Below are positions 5,882-11,294 of a stretch of 15,278 nucleotides of DNA, piece after piece (within the stretch, counting starts at the first letter, position 1; every line of letters starts with the position of its first letter). The translations under genes and the position numbers were made by a program. The notes below the pieces were generated by a model. The model was not told the origin of the DNA. It did no database searches and saw nothing but the letters and a program-made list of their open reading frames with translations. Location: assembly GCA_937881255.1 (NCBI GenBank), contig CALGFH010000311.1, positions 1-15,278 on the forward strand, in the 5' to 3' direction. The stretch is from an uncultured Actinomycetes bacterium. Lineage in GTDB: Bacteria; Actinomycetota; CALGFH01.

Positions 5882-7239
5882 GCCGGAGGCTGCCCGGCCC
5901 GCTTGCGCTCCAGCTCGCCCACCAGGTAGTCGCGGGACGCCTCGACCAGCCGGCGGGCCGCGTCGGCGTCGGCCACCAGCTTGCCGCCGCGCTTCTTGAC
6001 CTGGCCGTCGATCAGCACGGTGTCGACGTTGGAGACGTCGGCGCAGAGGGTGACGGCGGCCACCGGGTCGATCACCGGGGCGACGTTGAGGGCGGTCGCG
6101 TCCAGCAGGACCACGTCGGCCTTCTTGCCCGGGGTGAGCGAGCCGGTCCGGTCCTCGACCCCGGCCACGTGCGCCCCGTTGGCGGTGGCCATCTCCAGCA
6201 TCTTGCGCGCCGTCAGCTCGTGCTCCGGGGCGTCGTTGTTGGCCTCCCAGCTGGTCGCGTTGAGCCTGGCCCGGTCGGCCCCGAAGGCGGCGCGGATCTG
6301 GGTGAAGATGTCGCCGGGGGCGGTGGTGACCACGTCGATGGACAGGCTGGGCCGCAGCCCGTACTCCATCGACTTCACGACCGGCGGCCAGCCGTGGCCC
6401 ATCTGCAGCTCGATCTGGGGGGCGATGGAGATCGTGCCGCCGCTGTCGGCCACCAGCCGCCACTCCTCCTCGCTGAGGTAGCAGCAGTGGATGTAGGTCG
6501 TGTCCGGCCCGAGCAGGCCGAGGTCGCCGAGCTGCTTCACCATGCCGAACCGGCCGGCGCTGGACATGGCCACGTGGATGGTGATGGGGATGCCGAGCTC
6601 GCGGGCCAGGGCCCACTCGGCCCGCACGACCTCGTCACTGCAGTAGGTCGGCCCCCGGGTGGCCAGGGCCATGGTCAGCAGGCCGTCGCCGGAGGAGAAG
6701 TAGGTGTCGCGGACCCGGCGGACGTCGTCGGCGGGGACCGCGATCTTGCTGTTGTTCCAGTAGTCGTTCAGCGAGGTGTTGGCGCTGCCGTAGGCGTACT
6801 GGGCCCGGATGCCGGCCTCCTGGAGGCCGCGGACGGCGGCGTCGGGGTGCTCGGGGGTGTTGTTGATGTGCGACCAGTCGACCAGGGTCGTGATGCCGGC
6901 GTTGATGCACTCCAGGGCCCCGGCCAGGTTGCTGGCGTAGACGTCTTCGGGACGGTACAGGGGGGCGAAGGAGTCCAGGATCTCGACGAAGTAGTTGCCG
7001 AGCGTGGCGTTGGGGGCGCAGCCGCGGATGGCCGCCTCCCAGGTGTGCCGGTGGGTGTCGACGAAGCCGGGGATGACGATCATCCCGCTGGCGTCGACCA
7101 CCTCGGCGTCGGCGTCGATCTGGGGTGCGACCTGGGCGATCGTGTCCCCCTCGATGAGGACGTCGCCCTTCGGCAGGTCGCCGAGGTCGGGGTCGACGGT
7201 CAGGACGGTGCCGCCACGCAGCAGGAGCCGGTCGGCCAT
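5878..7239 (-). CDS. ATZ/TRZ-type amidohydrolase (deaminase-like)
   Basis: The 453-residue protein belongs to the metal-dependent amidohydrolase superfamily, in the branch of chlorohydrolases and cytosine/guanine-type deaminases. It has the small N-terminal beta domain with PGFVDTHRH (57-65; ligands H63, H65), then H222 in ITIHVAM, H251 in TTYIHCC, and D302 in LSIDVV, followed by the C-terminal GSLTPGKKADVVLLD (366-380) that returns to the beta domain. The distinctive HRHTWEAAIRG segment marks a widespread subgroup of unknown substrate. The likely reaction is hydrolytic deamination or C-N cleavage of a cyclic or amidine-like compound, which is inference. The ATG at 7239 is chosen because GGAGGAG lies 7 bases upstream; the frame stays open further, across the divergent regulator gene, but that part is a shadow. 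First gene of the leftward operon, facing the regulator. Confidence 0.9.
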   Translation of the reverse strand: MADRLLLRGGTVLTVDPDLGDLPKGDVLIEGDTIAQVAPQIDADAEVVDASGMIVIPGFVDTHRHTWEAAIRGCAPNATLGNYFVEILDSFAPLYRPEDVYASNLAGALECINAGITTLVDWSHINNTPEHPDAAVRGLQEAGIRAQYAYGSANTSLNDYWNNSKIAVPADDVRRVRDTYFSSGDGLLTMALATRGPTYCSDEVVRAEWALARELGIPITIHVAMSSAGRFGMVKQLGDLGLLGPDTTYIHCCYLSEEEWRLVADSGGTISIAPQIELQMGHGWPPVVKSMEYGLRPSLSIDVVTTAPGDIFTQIRAAFGADRARLNATSWEANNDAPEHELTARKMLEMATANGAHVAGVEDRTGSLTPGKKADVVLLDATALNVAPVIDPVAAVTLCADVSNVDTVLIDGQVKKRGGKLVADADAARRLVEASRDYLVGELERKRAGQPPA

Positions 7240-7280
7240 GGGTACTCCTCCTCGACGAAGAGCCACCTGATGTCGGCGGG

Positions 7281-7309
7281 AGCATAACGCGTGTGTAGTG
7301 AGGCTGAAC
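7281..7309 (-). promoter_or_regulatory. Candidate promoter of the leftward catabolic operon
   Basis: On the minus strand TATGCT (7281-7286) fits a TANNNT -10 and lies in the least GC-rich part of the 93-bp divergent region. GTTCAG (7304-7309) sits 17 bp upstream as a poor -35. The -35 falls inside the 20-bp palindrome at 7305-7324, so a bound regulator could affect this promoter. The -35 match is weak, so the start site is uncertain. Confidence 0.35.
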
Positions 7310-7324
7310 AGTGGCCGCTGTACA
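7305..7324. promoter_or_regulatory. Candidate operator for the XRE-cupin regulator
   Basis: TGAACAGTGGCCGCTGTACA is a 20-bp dyad in which 8 of 10 base pairs match around the centre at 7314/7315; the core ACAG...CTGT is perfect. It overlaps the -10 of the regulator gene and the likely -35 of the divergent amidohydrolase operon, which is where an autoregulating XRE-family repressor normally binds. Binding itself is inference; no second copy was found in the window. Confidence 0.5.
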
Positions 7325-7332
7325 CTCCTGCC
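7321..7332 (+). promoter_or_regulatory. Candidate -10 element giving a leaderless transcript of the regulator gene
   Basis: TACACT (7321-7326) matches TANNNT and ends six bases before the ATG at 7333. No purine-rich ribosome-binding site lies upstream of that ATG. In actinobacteria, a TANNNT -10 placed 6-7 bases before a start codon is the usual signature of leaderless mRNA that begins at the A of ATG. No strong -35 is seen (GTGAGG at 7298-7303, 17-bp spacing). Confidence 0.5.
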
Positions 7333-7911
7333 ATGAGCGTGCTCGACCTGGGAGCCAGCCTGCGCGCCGAGCGCCTGCGCCAGGGCCTCTCGCTCCGGGA
7401 GACGGCCAGGCGCCTGGGGATCAGCGCCAGCGCCCTCTCCCAGATCGAGACCGGCAAGGCCCACCCATCGGTGGGCAAGCTGTTCGACATCGTCAACCTG
7501 CTCAACGTGTCGGTCGACGGGCTGCTGGCCGGCGACGGGATGGCCGCCCGGGGCGACCAGGGGTTCGTCTCCCTGCAGCGGGCCGGCGAGCACGAGATCC
7601 TGGAGCTGGAGTCGGGCGTGCGCTGGCGCCGGCTCACGGCCGGGTCCTACCCGGGGGTCGAGTTCCTCCACGTCGAGTACCAGCCGGGCGGCAGCTCGTC
7701 GGGGGACGGCACCTCCATGCGCCACGCCGGCCAGGAGTTCGGCTACGTGCTCTTGGGCCGCCTCACCATCCGGGTCGGCTTCGACACCCACGAGCTGGGC
7801 CCGGGCGACTCGATCAGCTTCCCGGCGACCACCCCCCACCGGCTCAGCAACGACGGCCCCGAGCCGGCCCTGGCCGTCTGGTGCATCCTGGGCCGGCATG
7901 CCAATGTTTAG
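7333..7911 (+). CDS. XRE-family transcriptional regulator with C-terminal cupin sensor domain
   Basis: The 192-residue protein has an N-terminal helix-turn-helix of the Cro/C1 type (about residues 8-62: LRAERLRQGLSLRETARRLG, then SASALSQIETGKAHPSVGKL) and a C-terminal single cupin barrel (about 112-186, with H131, E135 and H169 at metal- or ligand-site positions). This HTH-cupin layout is that of regulators such as PuuR, which sense a small metabolite and control the adjacent catabolic genes. The ATG at 7333 is chosen over the upstream in-frame start at 7291 because the conserved fold begins just after it and a leaderless -10 lies directly upstream. It faces the amidohydrolase operon across 93 bp and heads the rightward operon. 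It is therefore the probable local regulator of both arms, most likely also of itself. Confidence 0.9.
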   Translation: MSVLDLGASLRAERLRQGLSLRETARRLGISASALSQIETGKAHPSVGKLFDIVNLLNVSVDGLLAGDGMAARGDQGFVSLQRAGEHEILELESGVRWRRLTAGSYPGVEFLHVEYQPGGSSSGDGTSMRHAGQEFGYVLLGRLTIRVGFDTHELGPGDSISFPATTPHRLSNDGPEPALAVWCILGRHANV

Positions 7912-7943
7912 CGGTACTTGACGGTTCGTCGAGGGGGATGGCC

Positions 7944-9269
7944 ATGGGCATCCGAACGTACGGGCCGAACGCGGTCGACTGGGAGGAGCGGGTCGACCTC
8001 GACCGGCTCCGGACCGAGCGGCTGGCGCGGCTGAAGGCGTCGCTGGAGCGCTCCGAGCTGGGCGCCCTGCTCAGCTTCGACTTCCACAACATCCGCTACA
8101 TGACCTCGACCCACATCGGCACCTGGGCGATGGACAAGCTGATCCGCTTCGCCCTCCTGCCCCGGGGCGGGGAGCCGGTGATCTGGGACTTCGGCTCGGC
8201 CGCCCGCCACCACCAGCTCTACAACCCCTGGCTGGACGGCCGCCCGGCCGAGCCCGAGCAGGGCCGGGCCCGGGCCGGCATCTCCACCCTGCGGGGCGCC
8301 TTCAACCCGGCCGCCGGCATCGCCGAGGAGGTCGCGGCCAAGATCAGGCGGGAGCTGGAGGCTCACGGGCTGGCCGGCGAGCCGGTCGGGGTCGACGTGG
8401 CCGAGCTGCCGGTGCTGGCCGCCCTGGAGGCGGCCGGCCTTGAGGTGGTCGACGGCCAGCAGGTGTTCCTGGACGCCCGCCGGATCAAGACCCCGGACGA
8501 GATCACCCTGCTGACCACCGCGGCCACCCTGGTCGACGCCGCCTACGACGAGCTCTACCGGTTCCTGCGGCCCGGGGTCCGGGAGAACGAGTGCGTCGGC
8601 CTGGTCGCCAAGGTCCTCTACGACCTCGGCTCCGAGCACGTCGAGGGGGTCAACGCCATCTCCGGGGAGCGCTGCTCGCCCCACCCCCACGTCTACTCCG
8701 ACCGCATCCTGCGCCCCGGCGACCCGGCCTTCTTCGACATCCTGCACAGCTACAACGGCTACCGGACCTGCTACTACCGCTGCTTCGCGGTCGGCAGCGC
8801 CTCGGCGGCCATGCGCGACGCCTACGTCCGCTGCCGCGACTACATGGACGAGGCGATCGCCCTGGTGAAGCCGGGGGCGACCACCGCCGACATCGTCTCG
8901 GTGTGGCCAACGGCCCAGGAGTTCGGCTTCCCGAACGAGGAGGCCGCCTTCGCCCTCCAGTACGGGCACGGGGTCGGCCTGTCCATCTGGGAGAAGCCGA
9001 TCTTCAGCCGGCTGGTCTCCCTCGACCATCCCGAGGTGCTGGAGGAAGGCATGCTGTTCGCCCTGGAGACCTACTGGCCGGCCTCCGACGGCTGGTCGGC
9101 GGCCCGGATCGAGGAGGAGGTGGTGGTCACCGCCGACGGCTGCGAGGTGATCACCAAGTTCCCGGCCGAGGAGCTGCTGGTCGCCGGCCAGCGCTACTGG
9201 GCCACCGACGGCCCCCTGCCCACCACCAGAGAGGCCGAGTCCCACCGCAACCGGCAGGTGCGCTCATGA
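7944..9269 (+). CDS. M24-family hydrolase (DddP/creatinase/prolidase-like) with altered metal ligands
   Basis: A 441-residue pita-bread-fold protein. The N-terminal domain (about 1-185, with LLSFDFHNIRYMTS and the linker ARRIKTPDEI) precedes the M24 domain. Retained are D265 (FFDI), H342 in GHGVGL, E375 in MLFALE and E390 in ARIEEE. The second metal-binding Asp of the usual GY-x-S-D-x-T-R-T block is Cys276 (GYRTCYYRC). Overall resemblance is closest, from memory, to the DMSP-cleaving DddP and prolidase clade, which contains peptidases, ectoine hydrolase, creatinase (metal-free) and lyases; the exact reaction is open. ATG 7944 is preferred because GAGGGGG lies 7 bases upstream, whereas ATG 7938 abuts it. 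The gene is 32 bp after the regulator and its stop overlaps the E1 alpha start as ATGA, so it is made together with the dehydrogenase. Confidence 0.85.
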   Translation: MGIRTYGPNAVDWEERVDLDRLRTERLARLKASLERSELGALLSFDFHNIRYMTSTHIGTWAMDKLIRFALLPRGGEPVIWDFGSAARHHQLYNPWLDGRPAEPEQGRARAGISTLRGAFNPAAGIAEEVAAKIRRELEAHGLAGEPVGVDVAELPVLAALEAAGLEVVDGQQVFLDARRIKTPDEITLLTTAATLVDAAYDELYRFLRPGVRENECVGLVAKVLYDLGSEHVEGVNAISGERCSPHPHVYSDRILRPGDPAFFDILHSYNGYRTCYYRCFAVGSASAAMRDAYVRCRDYMDEAIALVKPGATTADIVSVWPTAQEFGFPNEEAAFALQYGHGVGLSIWEKPIFSRLVSLDHPEVLEEGMLFALETYWPASDGWSAARIEEEVVVTADGCEVITKFPAEELLVAGQRYWATDGPLPTTREAESHRNRQVRS

Positions 9270-10264
9270 CCGTCGTGTCCGAGGAGCCCCGGGTCTCCGA
9301 GCTGCTGGCCCTGTACCAGCAGATGGCCGTGATCCGGGCGACCGAGAAGGCCGCCTACGACCTGTTCATGGGCGGCCTGGTCAAGGGGACGACCCACCTG
9401 GCCTCGGGCCAGGAGGCGGTGGCCGTCGGGGCCAGCGCCGCCCTGGAGCCGGACGACTACGTGTTCGCCACCTACCGCGGCCACCACCACGCCATCGCCC
9501 GGGGGGCCACCCCGGAGGGCTGCCTGGCCGAGCTGATGAGCCGGGCCACCGGGCTGTGCGGGGCCAAGGGCGGCTCCATGCACCTGACCGTGGCCGACCA
9601 CAACATGCTCGGGTCCTATGCCATCGTCGGCGCCCACCTGCCGATCGCCTGCGGGGCCGCCTGGTCGGCCAAGCTGCGCGGCACCTCCCAGGTGGCGGTG
9701 GCCTTCTTCGGCGACGGGGCGACCAACATCGGCGCCTTCCACGAGGCCCTCAACCTGGCCGCGGTCTGGAAGCTGCCGGTGCTGTTCGTGTGCGAGAACA
9801 ACCTGTACATGGAGTACACCTCGATCAAGACGGTGACCGCGGTCGCCCAGCCGGCGGCCGGGCGGGCCCCCGCCTACCAGCTCCCGGCCGAGGTGATCGA
9901 CGGCAACGACGTGGTCGCGGTCCAGCAGACCGTGGCCGCCGCCGCCGCGAGGGCCCGGGCCGGGGACGGCCCCACGGTGATCGAGGCCCTCACCTACCGC
10001 CAGTACGGGCACTCGCGCACCGACCCCGGCAAGTACCGCCCCCAGGAGGAGGTCGACGCCTGGCTCAAGCGCGACCCGCTGCTGGTCCTGGCCGAGCGGC
10101 TGCGCGACCGCGGGGTCGACCAGCCGGCCATCGACGAGGTCGACACCAAGGCCCGCGAGGAGGTGGCGGCCGCGGTCGAGGCGGCCAAGGCGGCCCCGCC
10201 ACCCGGCGAGGAGAGCGCCTTCACCGACGTCTGGGCGGACGGAGGTGCGCAATGGCGGACCTGA
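9266..10264 (+). CDS. Thiamine-diphosphate dehydrogenase E1 component, alpha subunit (pyruvate/acetoin/2-oxoacid type)
   Basis: A 332-residue subunit of a heterotetrameric E1, which decarboxylates a 2-oxoacid or cleaves acetoin using thiamine diphosphate and passes the acyl group to lipoyl-E2. The ThDP/Mg motif is GDGATNIGAFHEALNLA (149-165) ending in CENN (176-179). YRGHHH (70-75), KGGSMHLT (101-108) and the loop YRQYGHSRTDPGKYR (244-258) are characteristic. The LGSYAIVGAHLPIACGAA region (115-132) resembles acetoin dehydrogenase AcoA and bacterial PDH E1 alpha alike, so the substrate is undecided. The start overlaps the M24 stop (ATGA, 9266-9269), and the end overlaps the E1 beta start by 13 bases. 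No E2 or E3 gene follows. Confidence 0.92.
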   Translation: MTVVSEEPRVSELLALYQQMAVIRATEKAAYDLFMGGLVKGTTHLASGQEAVAVGASAALEPDDYVFATYRGHHHAIARGATPEGCLAELMSRATGLCGAKGGSMHLTVADHNMLGSYAIVGAHLPIACGAAWSAKLRGTSQVAVAFFGDGATNIGAFHEALNLAAVWKLPVLFVCENNLYMEYTSIKTVTAVAQPAAGRAPAYQLPAEVIDGNDVVAVQQTVAAAAARARAGDGPTVIEALTYRQYGHSRTDPGKYRPQEEVDAWLKRDPLLVLAERLRDRGVDQPAIDEVDTKAREEVAAAVEAAKAAPPPGEESAFTDVWADGGAQWRT

Positions 10265-11238
10265 TCACCTACCGGGAGGCGGTCGCGGCCGGGATCGCCC
10301 AGGAGATGCGGCGCGACGACACCGTGGTCTGCCTGGGCGAGGACATCGGCGCCGCCGAGGGCGTGTTCAAGACGGCCGCCGGGCTGTTCGCCGAGTTCGG
10401 CCCCGAGCGGGTCTGGGACACCCCGATCAGCGAGCAGGCGATCGTCGGGGCGGCCATGGGCGCGGCCATGACCGGGATGCGCCCGGTGGCCGAGATCATG
10501 TTCTCCGACTTCCTGGCCTGCTGCTGGGACTATGTCGCCAACGAGATCCCCAAGGTGCGCTACATGACCGGCGGGCAGGTCACCGTCCCCCTGGTCATCC
10601 GCACCGCCAACGGCAGCGGCCTCGGCTTCGGGGCCCAGCACTCCCAGCCGGTCGAGAACTGGGCCTTCGCCGTGCCCGGGCTCAAGATCGCCGCCCCCTC
10701 GACCCCCGCCGACATGGTCGGCCTGATGGCCGCGGCCATCCGCAGCGACGACCCGGTGCTGGTGTTCGAGCACAAGGCCCTGTTCGCCACCAAGGGCGAC
10801 CCGCCGCCGCCCGGCGACCACGTCGTCGAGCTCGGCAGCGCCGAGGTCCGCCGCCCCGGGAACGACGTCACCCTGGTCGCCCTCGCCTCCACGGTTCCCA
10901 CCGCCCTGGCCGCGGCCGAGCAGCTGGCCGCCGACGGCATCGCCGCCGAGGTCATCGACCTGCGCTGCCTGATCCCCCTGGACGCCCGCACGGTGCTCGA
11001 CTCGGTCGCCCGCACCAGCCGCCTGGTGATCGTCGAGGAGAACCCCTACCAGGGCGGCTGGGGCGGCACCCTGGCCTCGATCGCCGCCGAGGAGGCCTTC
11101 TACGACCTCGACGCCCCCATCCGCCGGGTGGCCAGCGCCTGTGTCCCCCTCCCCTTCGCCGCCAACCTCGAGCAGGCCGTCGTCCCCACCGCCGCCCGGG
11201 TCGCCACCACCGTCCGCGAGGTCCTCGACACCGCCTGA
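10252..11238 (+). CDS. Thiamine-diphosphate dehydrogenase E1 component, beta subunit
   Basis: A 328-residue partner of the alpha subunit. It has the transketolase pyrimidine-binding domain in the N-terminal half: CLGEDIG (27-33), catalytic-type Glu61 in DTPISEQAIVG (56-66), GFGAQHSQPVE (125-135) and KIAAPSTPADM (145-155). The C-terminal transketolase domain starts near residue 205 (DVTLVAL, EVIDLRCLIPLD, VIVEENPYQGG). Length and motifs are normal for PDH/BCKDH/acetoin dehydrogenase E1 beta. GGAGG (10241-10245) stands 6 bases before the ATG, and the ATG lies inside the end of the alpha gene, giving translational coupling. The lipoyl-bearing E2 and the E3 must come from elsewhere in the genome. 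This is the last gene of the rightward operon. Confidence 0.93.
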   Translation: MADLITYREAVAAGIAQEMRRDDTVVCLGEDIGAAEGVFKTAAGLFAEFGPERVWDTPISEQAIVGAAMGAAMTGMRPVAEIMFSDFLACCWDYVANEIPKVRYMTGGQVTVPLVIRTANGSGLGFGAQHSQPVENWAFAVPGLKIAAPSTPADMVGLMAAAIRSDDPVLVFEHKALFATKGDPPPPGDHVVELGSAEVRRPGNDVTLVALASTVPTALAAAEQLAADGIAAEVIDLRCLIPLDARTVLDSVARTSRLVIVEENPYQGGWGGTLASIAAEEAFYDLDAPIRRVASACVPLPFAANLEQAVVPTAARVATTVREVLDTA

Positions 11239-11253
11239 CCGGTCGCCTATGGT
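11225..11253 (+). promoter_or_regulatory. Candidate sigma70-like promoter for the FG-GAP/GDPD-like gene
   Basis: TCGACA (11225-11230; one mismatch to TTGACA) and TATGGT (11248-11253; TANNNT) are separated by exactly 17 bp. The -35 lies in the last codons of the E1 beta gene and the -10 just after its stop. The start codon of the next gene is about 35 bases past the expected transcription start. This supports independent expression of the secreted protein gene, but a chance match is possible. Confidence 0.42.
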
Positions 11254-11294
11254 GCCCCAGCCGGAGTGCCGACGTCGACCGGGGGGGCCGGGAG

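Noticed and set aside
7918..7932. TTGACG-GTT-CGTCGA dyad between the regulator and M24 genes as an operator or promoter
   Set aside because: The dyad has one mismatch in six pairs, is short, and the TTGACG has no -10 at a proper distance before the M24 start; chance is likely.
7944..9269. Naming the M24 protein DddP (DMSP lyase)
   Set aside because: Overall resemblance is visible, but two of the Asp ligands typical of DddP are not kept and the neighbours do not suggest DMSP use.
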